A stretch of DNA of 5,786 nucleotides from Clostridiales bacterium (GCA_019420425.1 JAHZHG010000194.1:1-5786), one strand, 5' to 3'. Positions 1 to 5,721 are shown, counted from the stretch's first letter. Notes: generated by a model from the letters alone, not told the origin. Numbers and translations: made by a program.

Positions 1-22
1 TTTTAATCATATCTGTTTCCAT
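1..22 (-). CDS. 5' end of an unidentified leftward gene, running off the window
   Basis: Read on the minus strand, an ATG at 22-20 opens a frame that continues to the window edge (METDMIK visible). It is preceded by AAAGGAG at 41-35, 12 bases from the ATG, with further G-rich sequence between. This is a better start signal than the rightward gene at 40 possesses. Seven residues are too few to name a product. A leftward gene in the middle of a rightward tail module is unexpected, so this may be the end of an inserted or inverted segment. It could also be chance, since a Shine-Dalgarno plus ATG arises by accident now and then. Confidence 0.35.
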
Positions 23-39
23 TACGCCTGCCCTCTCCT

Positions 40-336
40 TTGATTTCTTTGCTGAATAAAGAGAAGCTGCAGCAGCTCCTGAAGCCGTACAACGAGTCAC
101 TGGACGAGCTGATTGAAAAATACAAAGCTGAAAAGCCCGGGGAAGATGGAGAACCCCGGATCCGCAAGGACTGCCAAAAGCAGTGGGGTGATGCGGTCAA
201 GGAGCTCCAGGAGATCGAGGTTGAGGTGGATATCCATACCGTCAGGTTTTCGGAGATCGAGGGCTTATCCCTGTCCCTGAACGATCTGGAGGCAATCGAA
301 TTTATGCTGGAGGAGCCGGAAGGCTTTACAGAGTAA
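40..336 (+). CDS. Small acidic phage protein of the tail region, probably lacking its true N-terminus
   Basis: This frame encodes up to 98 residues. It is rich in Glu, Asp and Lys and predicted mostly helical: a helix with YNESLDELIEKYKAEK, a charged linker (PGEDGEPR), a second helix, then a hydrophobic-acidic segment (EIEVEVDIHTVRF) and a final helix ending LEAIEFMLEEPE. The pattern of helix, 'EKY' linker, 'E(V/I)DI' strand and final 'LE-L-EE' helix reminds me of small tail-region phage proteins such as DUF1617-type sequences, but this is recollection and not a confirmed match. Those proteins usually have about 35 more residues at the N-terminus. The start is uncertain: TTG at 40 and TTG at 49 are possible, neither has a Shine-Dalgarno, and an in-frame TAA lies at 4-6. 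The tail protein gene follows 37 bases later. The coding frame itself is credible; the intact gene is not. Confidence 0.6.
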   Translation: MISLLNKEKLQQLLKPYNESLDELIEKYKAEKPGEDGEPRIRKDCQKQWGDAVKELQEIEVEVDIHTVRFSEIEGLSLSLNDLEAIEFMLEEPEGFTE

Positions 337-356
337 ATGGCAGGAATCTGGTCTGC

Positions 357-366
357 AAAGGAGGTG
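357..366 (+). promoter_or_regulatory. Ribosome binding site of the tail gene
   Basis: AAAGGAGGTG lies about 8 bases before the ATG at 374. It is nearly a full match to the anti-Shine-Dalgarno sequence and fixes the start of the long tail gene. Confidence 0.85.
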
Positions 367-373
367 AAGCGCC

Positions 374-3300
374 ATGTATCAGGCATCAACAGGGCTGAGC
401 GCAGCCATACAGGGAGACCAACGATCGTTTAAGGCAAGAATAAAATGTGGCGAGTGGGAGACCACAGAAGGGATTCGGGCTGTTCAACAGTACAGCCAGT
501 CAAACCCGGACAATTATATCAGCATCGGCGGCGCGGTGTCCTCCTATGTGGAAGTAGAGATGTGGAAGCCGGAGCTCCAGCTGGAAAACAAGGAGATTGA
601 GGTCAGCATTGGGGTACTGGTGGAAGGAGAGCCGGAATGGGTGCAGCTGGGGCTGTTCACCGCGCAGAAGCCGGAGAATGACGACGGCGTAATCCGGTTC
701 ACGGCTTATGACCGGATCCAGTCGAAAATGTCCGGCGCCTATTTCTCCGAACTGACCTATCCGGCGGACGGCAAAACGGTATTGCAGGAGATTTCTGAAA
801 AGACAGGCGTGCCGATTGACACCAGCGGTCTGCCGGACGGTGTAATGATCCCGAAACGCGCGGTCATAACGGAGGCTGGTGTGGATGATGCAGGGAACGA
901 AACCACCAGCACCACGTATTCTGCCCCGTTTGACGGATACCTGTACCGGGAAGCGCTGGGGTATGTTGCGCAATTCTACGGCAAATTTGCCGCGACAAGC
1001 CGGGCCGGAACGGTTGAAATGCGCTGGTATACCGAGGTGGATTATACGATTGGAACCAGCCGTTACTATGATGATCTGATGACGAATGAGCTGGTGTTTT
1101 CCGTGACGGGAATATCCTGCCAGGCGGGGGAACAAACGCTTACCGTTGGCACAGGCAACAGCATTCAGATCGAGAACCCGGTCATGACGCAGGAGCGGCT
1201 TGAAGCAGTCTATGAGCAGATCAAAGGTCTGCAGTTCCTCCCGGCGGGGCTTTCCTTTCTGGGAGACATACGGCCGGATGTAGGCGACATCATCAAGGTT
1301 AACGACAAGGCGGGAAACGTGATAAAGATTCCGGTCATGTATCTGATGCAGGACTATGACGGCGGGCTGTTAACTCAGGCACAGTCCTTCGGACGGACAG
1401 AGACAGAGACGGAAGCGACCAAAGGGCCTACTGCCCAGAAGCTGGACCGGGTGTATACCGACTTATTCCTGGTTAAGGAGCTGGTTGGTAATAAAGCCAG
1501 CTTTGATTATGTGCATGCCATTGATGCGGACTTTCAAAACGTCAAGGCGGATTATGGGGAGTATAAGACCCTGATTGCCGGAGAGCTGCAGGCAATAGAC
1601 GGCGAATTTAACTCCTTATCTACCAAGTACGCAATGGTTGACCTGGCCAATATTGCCCAGGGAGCGATCAAAACGGCAATGATCGATGTCGGGGCAATCC
1701 AGACGGCTCAGATCGCAGACGGCGCAATCACCAACCTGAAAGTAGCAGGGGGCCTGGATGCGGCAAAGATCACCGTGGGCACTTTGTCGGTAGACCGTCT
1801 GGTTATCCGGGGAAGCGAGAAGAGCATAGTCTACCAGCTGAACAATATAACCGGCGCGCTGCAGGCGCAGAATGTGGATACCCTGAACGGGGAAATCCTT
1901 ACGCCGCGGACAATCACCGCAGACAAAATTGTGGCCAGCAGCATCACCGGCAATGAGATCGCAGCAAAGACCATTACCGCAAACAATATCGTGGCCAACA
2001 GCATTACCGGCGCAGAGATCGCGGCAAATGCAATAACCGCAGCAAAGATCGCGTCAGGAGCGATCACCACGAATAAGCTGGCGGCCAATGCAGTCACAGC
2101 AGCAAAGATCGATGTAACTGATTTGTTTGCCCAGGACATCACCGCCACCGGAACGATCCGCGGAGTGAACCTGGTGGGTGCGACGGGAAGCTTCTCGGGG
2201 AGCGTTACGGCAACCAGCGGAACAATCGGTGGTTGGACAATCGAAGCAACACGAATATACTCAAGCACAACATTGGGAGATGGTAAATCCGCTTATATTT
2301 GCATGAGTAATAATTTTTACACAGCGTCGAATAGCACACCCTATAACCCTACGTTCGGGGTAAAGTATGATGACAGCTGGACATTTTACGTGCGTAGCAA
2401 CGGAGCACTTTACGCTAAAAGTGCAGATATATCGGGCAAAGTTACGGCAACTTCTGGGGCAATCGGCGGATGGAAAATCAATGAAACATTTATTGATTCA
2501 TCGAGCGAAGTTACCTCAGGTACAGCCAGTACCCAGTATGAGGTGCGCATACAAAAATATGCGTCGCCCACAGGCAGCGCGTTTTTAGTCCGAAAGCGGG
2601 AATATGATGGGGCAGCGTATGGAGGCTGGACGACTATGTTCCAGGTGCGCCATGACGGCAAGATGATCGCCAACGATGCTACAATCAAAGGGACGATTAC
2701 CGCTACATCCGGAAAGGTTGGGGTATTTAACATTGATAGCGCATTGTATACCAGTACAAATGCTTTTGGCACCACGGCAAACAATATTTACATTGGAAGT
2801 TCTGGTATTTCTCTGGGGACAACTTTTAAGGTTACGAACACTGGTTCTCTTACCGCTACATCCGGAACAATCAGCGGCTGGACAATCGGCAGCACGTCTA
2901 TCCGGTCGTTAAGTTCGATAACTGAAGGGACAGCCAGTACTCAGTATGATGCACTGATGGGGAGATATGCAGCTGCTACAGGTAGTGCTTTTTTGGTTAG
3001 AAGTCGTGAATATAATGGCTCAGAGTATGGAGACTGGACTACGAATTTTCAAGTACGTTATGATGGTAAAATGATCGCCAATAATGCTTCCGTTAAAGGG
3101 ATAATTACAGCAACAAATATCCAGATAAAAGATACGCTATATATTTATGACGATAATGGCAATAAAATGGATGCATTGTCGTCCGCTAAAGTCACGGCAG
3201 GATCGTCGAAAGATTTATGGATTGGTTCTGGAGCGGCTAACATTTATATTCCGAAACCGACTCAATTTACCCGAGATGTTACTGTATATGGCGGAGCAAA

Positions 3301-4042
3301 AACAGTTACTCTGGATACAAGTGGAAACATTGATGCTACCGGAAATATTACTGCCGGAGGCAATATTACCTCAAGCGGAAATATCTATTTGAATAATTAC
3401 AAAACCCTGTTTATAAAAGACACATCTGGAACTTATCAGAATGTTGTCACGTTAAACGCGAACAACCAATATGCTTTCGCAGCCGGATCATACAATGCTA
3501 GTGCAGGTGATACATATTATAATGGATATCGAGTATATCTGCGTAGTAAAAATGGTATGTACTGCAATGGTGCTACCACCTTCTCATCAGACGAGCGGCT
3601 GAAAACTGATTTCGTCCAGATTAGTGATAGCCTGATTGATGCCTATATGGAGATCAGCCCAACGTTGTACCGCTGGGCCGACAAAAACCATGCAGATAAA
3701 CGTCTCCAGATTGGTGTAAAAGCACAGGAGGTGATGAGGGCTTTTGAAAAGCATGGTCTTAGATACGCCGACTATGCCCTGATCGACAACTACGACGGTG
3801 ATGAGTACGATTACCCGACTTATACGGTGACATACGAGCACCTGGACATGATTACCATGTGTCTGGCCCAGCGGCACGAAATACAGATCCGGGAGATGGC
3901 GGAGAGCTTCATCCGGGCAGACGTGCGTATGGACAGCGCAGAAGCCCAGCTGGCGGCCTTACGGGATCAGCTGTTCCAGGCATACACCCGGATCACGCAG
4001 CTCGAACAACAGGTAACCCAATTACGGGCATCGGCAGCATAG
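374..4042 (+). CDS. Phage tail hub/fibre protein with C-terminal S74 chaperone domain
   Basis: This 1222-residue structural protein probably forms the tail tip and receptor-binding fibre of a siphophage. Residues 1-345 resemble the hub part of tail-associated proteins (strands, then FTAYDRI, LTYPADGKTVLQEISEKTGV, and near 300 PDVGDIIKVND). Residues 350-430 look helical. Residues 430-475 hold degenerate GAI-TAxI repeats, and 513-582 hold seven decapeptide repeats of the form xITAxxIAxx, likely a trimeric stalk. Residues 612-914 hold four modules opening with TATSG. Residues 1072-1165 are a Peptidase_S74 intramolecular chaperone (SDERLK motif), and the end is a coiled coil (about 1165-1222). 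In this family the C-terminal part assists trimer folding and then cuts itself off. The hub assignment is inference; the S74 domain is clear. DNA from about 2240 to 3560 is more AT-rich than both ends, which suggests exchange of the receptor-binding part. Confidence 0.9.
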   Translation: MYQASTGLSAAIQGDQRSFKARIKCGEWETTEGIRAVQQYSQSNPDNYISIGGAVSSYVEVEMWKPELQLENKEIEVSIGVLVEGEPEWVQLGLFTAQKPENDDGVIRFTAYDRIQSKMSGAYFSELTYPADGKTVLQEISEKTGVPIDTSGLPDGVMIPKRAVITEAGVDDAGNETTSTTYSAPFDGYLYREALGYVAQFYGKFAATSRAGTVEMRWYTEVDYTIGTSRYYDDLMTNELVFSVTGISCQAGEQTLTVGTGNSIQIENPVMTQERLEAVYEQIKGLQFLPAGLSFLGDIRPDVGDIIKVNDKAGNVIKIPVMYLMQDYDGGLLTQAQSFGRTETETEATKGPTAQKLDRVYTDLFLVKELVGNKASFDYVHAIDADFQNVKADYGEYKTLIAGELQAIDGEFNSLSTKYAMVDLANIAQGAIKTAMIDVGAIQTAQIADGAITNLKVAGGLDAAKITVGTLSVDRLVIRGSEKSIVYQLNNITGALQAQNVDTLNGEILTPRTITADKIVASSITGNEIAAKTITANNIVANSITGAEIAANAITAAKIASGAITTNKLAANAVTAAKIDVTDLFAQDITATGTIRGVNLVGATGSFSGSVTATSGTIGGWTIEATRIYSSTTLGDGKSAYICMSNNFYTASNSTPYNPTFGVKYDDSWTFYVRSNGALYAKSADISGKVTATSGAIGGWKINETFIDSSSEVTSGTASTQYEVRIQKYASPTGSAFLVRKREYDGAAYGGWTTMFQVRHDGKMIANDATIKGTITATSGKVGVFNIDSALYTSTNAFGTTANNIYIGSSGISLGTTFKVTNTGSLTATSGTISGWTIGSTSIRSLSSITEGTASTQYDALMGRYAAATGSAFLVRSREYNGSEYGDWTTNFQVRYDGKMIANNASVKGIITATNIQIKDTLYIYDDNGNKMDALSSAKVTAGSSKDLWIGSGAANIYIPKPTQFTRDVTVYGGAKTVTLDTSGNIDATGNITAGGNITSSGNIYLNNYKTLFIKDTSGTYQNVVTLNANNQYAFAAGSYNASAGDTYYNGYRVYLRSKNGMYCNGATTFSSDERLKTDFVQISDSLIDAYMEISPTLYRWADKNHADKRLQIGVKAQEVMRAFEKHGLRYADYALIDNYDGDEYDYPTYTVTYEHLDMITMCLAQRHEIQIREMAESFIRADVRMDSAEAQLAALRDQLFQAYTRITQLEQQVTQLRASAA
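1910..2119 (+). repeat. Seven tandem 30-base units coding decapeptides
   Basis: Units begin at 1910, 1940, 1970, 2000, 2030, 2060 and 2090 and encode residues 513-582: TITADKIVAS, SITGNEIAAK, TITANNIVAN, SITGAEIAAN, AITAAKIASG, AITTNKLAAN and AVTAAKIDVT. Units alternate, so a 20-residue super-repeat is also visible between the first two pairs. Ile or Val at position 2 and Ile/Leu at position 7 are kept, a spacing typical of stacked-strand or stalk segments in tail fibres. Because the unit is a multiple of three, gain or loss of units would keep the reading frame. Confidence 0.85.
2441..2707 (+). repeat. Fibre module, copy 1 (residues 690-778)
   Basis: This 89-residue module opens with VTATSGAIGGW and ends with KGTITAT. 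It aligns without gaps to the module at 2849-3115, with about 58 of 89 residues identical by eye. Best-kept parts are GTASTQY, TGSAFLVR, REY, WTT, FQVR and DGKMIAN. It has the look of a duplicated beta-rich unit within the receptor-binding part of the fibre. Confidence 0.85.
2849..3115 (+). repeat. Fibre module, copy 2 (residues 826-914)
   Basis: This second copy of the 89-residue module opens with LTATSGTISGW and ends with KGIITAT. It is separated from copy 1 by a shorter TATSG module (residues 776-825) that keeps only the opening and a FKV closing strand. Its DNA is more AT-rich and its codons differ from copy 1 at many positions where the residue is unchanged. The duplication is therefore old, or the copies arrived separately. 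Confidence 0.85.
3587..3604 (+). other. S74 self-cleavage motif (Ser1072 to Lys1077)
   Basis: The codons read SDERLK, preceded by another Ser. In the endosialidase-type chaperone family, the Ser of SDxRLK is the residue at which the chain cuts itself, and the Lys five residues on completes the dyad. Both are present here. Cleavage before Ser1072 would release a C-terminal fragment of 151 residues. The cut itself is inferred from the family. Confidence 0.75.
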
Positions 4043-4074
4043 CCGGTGCCTCTTTAAATTAAAGGAGGAAACAT

Positions 4075-4320
4075 ATGTTAGACACGAAGAAATCAATTAC
4101 GTTTACCGGAACGTCTATGATTGACGGTAAGCAGGCAGAGGGCTATCAGGCGACGATAGACAGCGATAATCCGGGGGATATGAGTATTTCCCGGTGGCAG
4201 GTGGATAAGGAGCTGTACAAGGCAAACCGGGTGGCCTGCCGGCAGGACGCCGCAGAGTTTGAGGACGCTGCATACACCCTTCAGGATGAGATGATCGCGG
4301 CGAAGTCGGCGGAGGAGTAA
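4075..4320 (+). CDS. Small phage protein of unknown function, downstream of the tail fibre gene
   Basis: This 81-residue protein has a strong ribosome binding site (AAAGGAGGAA at 4061-4070) directly before the ATG. The first half looks like beta strands (SITFTGTSMIDG, GYQATIDSDNPGDMSISRW). The second half is a charged helix (DKELYKANRVACRQDAAEFEDAAYTLQDEMI). There is no signal peptide or membrane segment. Small proteins with this strand-then-helix shape are common just after the fibre gene in clostridial and lactobacillal phages, and I know of no proven role for them. A fibre-associated or assembly role is a guess from position alone. The gene lies 32 bases after the tail gene, so the two are probably on one transcript. 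Confidence 0.8.
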   Translation: MLDTKKSITFTGTSMIDGKQAEGYQATIDSDNPGDMSISRWQVDKELYKANRVACRQDAAEFEDAAYTLQDEMIAAKSAEE

Positions 4321-4324
4321 GAGG

Positions 4325-4375
4325 ATGGACACAGGGATCGGAGCGGGAACGCAGGCCGGTCTTTTTGTGCAGTGA
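4325..4375 (+). CDS. Possible 16-residue peptide, translationally coupled
   Basis: An ATG at 4325 opens a frame of 16 codons (MDTGIGAGTQAGLFVQ) ending in TGA at 4373-4375. GGAGGAG at 4311-4317, inside the end of the 81-residue gene, sits 7 bases before this ATG, and the preceding stop is only 4 bases upstream. The layout would allow coupled translation. The length gives no domain information, and the 92-base gap it occupies is otherwise unexplained. It may equally be non-coding spacer. Confidence 0.25.
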   Translation: MDTGIGAGTQAGLFVQ

Positions 4376-4412
4376 TAACGCGCCGACAGGATGGCCGGGA
4401 AAGGAGAGACCA

Positions 4413-4721
4413 ATGGAGGATTATATTACACGCCCGGAGCACGAGGAATTTCGCAAGCGCATGGAAGAGGAAGACCATCGTCAGAACCGCCGTATTGACC
4501 TGCTAGAGGAGAATGTCCTGGAAATCGGACAGCTGACTACCACAGTAGCCAAGCTGGCCATGAACATGGAAAATATGTTAAATGTCCAGGAGCAGCAGGA
4601 CAAGCGTTTAAAGGCACTGGAGAGCCGGGACGGGGAGATGTGGCGGAAGGTGACAGGATACCTTATTACGGCCGTGGTGGGAATCGTGATCGGGTATATA
4701 TTTCAGCAGATAGGAATGTAA
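4413..4721 (+). CDS. XhlA-like membrane-anchored coiled-coil protein (holin partner)
   Basis: The protein is 102 residues from the ATG at 4413, which has AAAGGAGAG about 7 bases upstream. An earlier in-frame ATG at 4365 lacks such a site and adds an implausible Cys/Pro-rich leader, so I reject it. Residues 1-75 are highly charged and helical with heptad-like spacing (EEFRKRMEEEDHRQNRRIDLLEE, later NMENMLNVQEQQDKRLKALE). Residues 80-98 form one membrane span (VTGYLITAVVGIVIGYIF). This is the shape of the hemolysin XhlA family, which in Bacillus PBSX-type phages acts with a holin to open the membrane for the endolysin. The small holin gene follows 14 bases later. The family call is from memory of its architecture. 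Confidence 0.75.
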   Translation: MEDYITRPEHEEFRKRMEEEDHRQNRRIDLLEENVLEIGQLTTTVAKLAMNMENMLNVQEQQDKRLKALESRDGEMWRKVTGYLITAVVGIVIGYIFQQIGM

Positions 4722-4735
4722 GAAAGGAGATTACC

Positions 4736-4933
4736 ATGAGAGATTGGAAGAAATGGATCAAGGCAGCAGGAGTAAGGGCAGTAAAAACAGTTGCACAGGC
4801 GGCAGTCGGTGCGATCGGGGGTGCTGCGGTCATGGGAGCAGTGGACTGGAGGGTAGTGGCATCCACGGCAGCGCTGGCCGGTGTGTTGTCCCTGCTGACG
4901 TCGGTGGCTGGGTTGCCGGAACTGGAAGAGTAA
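4736..4933 (+). CDS. Small phage holin, r1t-like
   Basis: This 65-residue protein starts at an ATG preceded by AAAGGAG, about 6 bases away. The frame is open upstream as far as 4640, but only 4736 has a ribosome binding site. It opens with a basic-aromatic segment (MRDWKKWIKAAGVRAVKT), then a small-residue hydrophobic span (about 18-36), a short DWR turn, a second span (about 40-59), and ends LPELEE. Two spans around a DW turn with a Leu-Thr-Ser-rich second helix match the r1t-type holin family. Holins gather in the cytoplasmic membrane and open it at a set time so that endolysin reaches the cell wall. It pairs with the XhlA-like gene just upstream. The toxin-antitoxin promoter region begins right after its stop codon. 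Confidence 0.8.
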   Translation: MRDWKKWIKAAGVRAVKTVAQAAVGAIGGAAVMGAVDWRVVASTAALAGVLSLLTSVAGLPELEE

Positions 4934-4938
4934 TGAAA

Positions 4939-4988
4939 ACACGTGTAAATATGTATAAAAAAGCATTGACACACGTATTTACACGTGC
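4939..4988 (+). promoter_or_regulatory. Inverted-repeat operator around the hicAB promoter
   Basis: The arm at 4939-4954 (ACACGTGTAAATATGT) matches the reverse complement of the arm at 4973-4988 (ACGTATTTACACGTGC) at 14 of 16 bases. Arm centres are 34 bases apart, close to three helical turns, so both faces could be bound by a DNA-bending or tetrameric repressor. The right arm fills the -35/-10 spacer and the left arm lies upstream of the -35 box. HicB proteins with a ribbon-helix-helix tail repress their own operon through such sites. That this HicB does so is inference. Confidence 0.65.
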
Positions 4989-4994
4989 TATAAT
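4966..4994 (+). promoter_or_regulatory. Sigma-A promoter of hicAB, exact consensus
   Basis: TTGACA at 4966-4971 and TATAAT at 4989-4994 are separated by exactly 17 bases. Both boxes match the consensus fully. Transcription would start near 5001, giving a leader of only about 16 bases before hicA. No other stretch of the window shows such a promoter, so the cassette is probably transcribed independently of the surrounding late genes. Confidence 0.88.
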
Positions 4995-5016
4995 AAAACC
5001 ATGAGAGGGGGATACA

Positions 5017-5202
5017 ATGAAAGCATCAGAATTGATAAAGTTATTAAAGAAGAATGATTGTTATCTCTTAGAACATGGAAAAGAGCACGATAAGTGGCAC
5101 AGTAATCTTACTGGAAAGAATTTCATGATTCCACGACACGGAAGTAAAGAGATAGCAACCGGAACGGCAAACAGGATATTGAAGGATGCGGGGCTAAGAT
5201 AA
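5017..5202 (+). CDS. hicA: HicA-type mRNA-interferase toxin
   Basis: This 61-residue protein is the usual length for HicA, a small toxin with a double-stranded-RNA-binding-like fold that cuts mRNA and stalls growth. It shows the family pattern: N-terminal helix (KASELIKLLKKNDCYLL), the EHGKEHDKW strand region with His24 at the position of the catalytic His, then the closing strand and helix (MIPRHGSKEIATGTANRILKDAGL). AGAGGGGG ends about 5 bases before the ATG. An ATG at 5001 is out of frame and lies at the expected transcription start. The gene has its own promoter and is followed by hicB 47 bases later. The active-site call rests on family knowledge; the sequence looks intact, so the toxin is probably functional. 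Confidence 0.9.
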   Translation: MKASELIKLLKKNDCYLLEHGKEHDKWHSNLTGKNFMIPRHGSKEIATGTANRILKDAGLR

Positions 5203-5210
5203 AGCCCTGC
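5188..5210 (+). other. Hairpin over the hicA stop codon
   Basis: GCGGGGCT (5188-5195) pairs with AGCCCTGC (5203-5210) over eight pairs, one a G-U pair. The 7-base loop carries the hicA TAA stop (5200-5202). There is no U-run after it, so it is not a terminator. It may affect mRNA decay, or the balance of toxin and antitoxin translation. Confidence 0.55.
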
Positions 5211-5249
5211 GTCCAGCATATAAATGTTATCAGAAAGGAGTCATGAAAA

Positions 5250-5645
5250 ATGGCAAGATATGTATATCCGGCAATTTTTACACCGGAGGAGGAAGGCGGC
5301 TATTCTGTATTCTTTCCGGATTTGGAAGGATGCTACACCTGTGGAGATGATTTGCAGGACGCCTTATTCATGGCAAATGATGTTTTAGCCTTTGTGCTTT
5401 ATGATTATGAGGCAGAGGGGCGGGAAATTCCGACACCATCGAAAGTGGAAGATATAGAAAAGTCGGAGAAAGAGTTTGTGAACTATGTTGCGTGCGATAC
5501 GATAGAATATGCGCGGATGCATAATAGTAAAGCCGTGAAGAAAACGCTCACGATTCCGCAATGGTTAAATGATGCAGCCATAAGGCAGGATATTAACTTT
5601 TCGCAGGTGTTGCAGGAAGCTTTGATGCAGAAAGTGAATATGTAA
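5250..5645 (+). CDS. hicB: HicB-type antitoxin with ribbon-helix-helix C-terminus
   Basis: This 131-residue protein neutralises HicA and probably represses the operon. Residues 1-55 form the HicB partial RNase-H-like domain (YVYPAIFTPEEEGGYSVFFPDLEGCYTCG, then a helix DDLQDALFMANDVLAF). Residues 56-95 are a charged linker. Residues 96-128 look like a ribbon-helix-helix DNA-binding unit (KKTLTIPQWLNDAAI, then INFSQVLQEAL). AAAGGAG at 5234-5240 sits 9 bases before the ATG at 5250. An ATG at 5243 is out of frame and too close to the site. The inverted repeat around the hicA promoter is the likely target of the DNA-binding end. Two terminators close the operon just after the stop. Confidence 0.92.
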   Translation: MARYVYPAIFTPEEEGGYSVFFPDLEGCYTCGDDLQDALFMANDVLAFVLYDYEAEGREIPTPSKVEDIEKSEKEFVNYVACDTIEYARMHNSKAVKKTLTIPQWLNDAAIRQDINFSQVLQEALMQKVNM

Positions 5646-5654
5646 GACGCAAGG

Positions 5655-5680
5655 CCACCAGTAAAAGCTGGTGGTTTTGT
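5655..5680 (+). terminator. First intrinsic terminator after hicB
   Basis: CCACCAG (5655-5661) and CTGGTGG (5668-5674) pair perfectly over seven bases with a 6-base loop, followed by TTTTGTT. It begins 9 bases after the hicB stop. Confidence 0.85.
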
Positions 5681-5695
5681 TGTGATAAAAAAACG

Positions 5696-5721
5696 AGAGG
5701 ACGGGCAACCGTCCTCTTTTT
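5696..5721 (+). terminator. Second intrinsic terminator, with GCAA tetraloop
   Basis: AGAGGACGG (5696-5704) and CCGTCCTCT (5709-5717) pair perfectly over nine bases around a GCAA loop, of the stable GNRA type, followed by a T-run to 5721. An A-run precedes the stem (5687-5693), so it could also act on leftward transcription. It lies 29 bases before the next gene. Confidence 0.9.

Noticed and set aside
3..389. 128-residue Ser-rich frame on the minus strand covering the first gene
   Set aside because: Its start lies within the tail gene start region without a proper site, and its Ser-rich content is typical of a shadow. The separate ATG at 22 on the same strand is in another frame and is kept as a low-confidence call.
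500..1135. 211-residue open frame on the minus strand inside the tail gene
   Set aside because: It lies wholly opposite a well-supported structural gene, has no start signal, and its Arg/His-rich product looks like antisense of GC-rich coding sequence.
1660..2120. CRISPR-like regular repeats
   Set aside because: The 30-base periodicity is coding, without unique spacers, and the repeats are degenerate at synonymous positions.
1831..2268. 145-residue hydrophobic repetitive frame on the minus strand
   Set aside because: Its Ala/Val/Ile repeats are simply the reverse reading of the 30-base fibre repeats; no ribosome binding site.
2200..3120. Variable region of a diversity-generating retroelement in the fibre
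   Set aside because: No reverse transcriptase or template repeat is in the window, and the differences between modules are not confined to adenine positions.
3859..4062. 67-residue plus-strand frame overlapping the end of the tail gene
   Set aside because: Out of frame with the S74/coiled-coil end, which is clearly coding; Gly/Arg/Pro-rich composition of a shadow frame.
4365..4412. Longer start for the XhlA-like protein at ATG 4365
   Set aside because: No ribosome binding site there, and the extra 16 residues do not fit the family; ATG 4413 has a strong site.
4744..5004. 86-residue plus-strand frame across the holin gene and the hicAB promoter
   Set aside because: It overlaps the holin in another frame and its Gly/Ser/Cys-rich product is a shadow; it also runs through the promoter.
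5243..5252. Alternative ATG at 5243 just before hicB
   Set aside because: Only 2 bases from the Shine-Dalgarno and out of frame with hicB.
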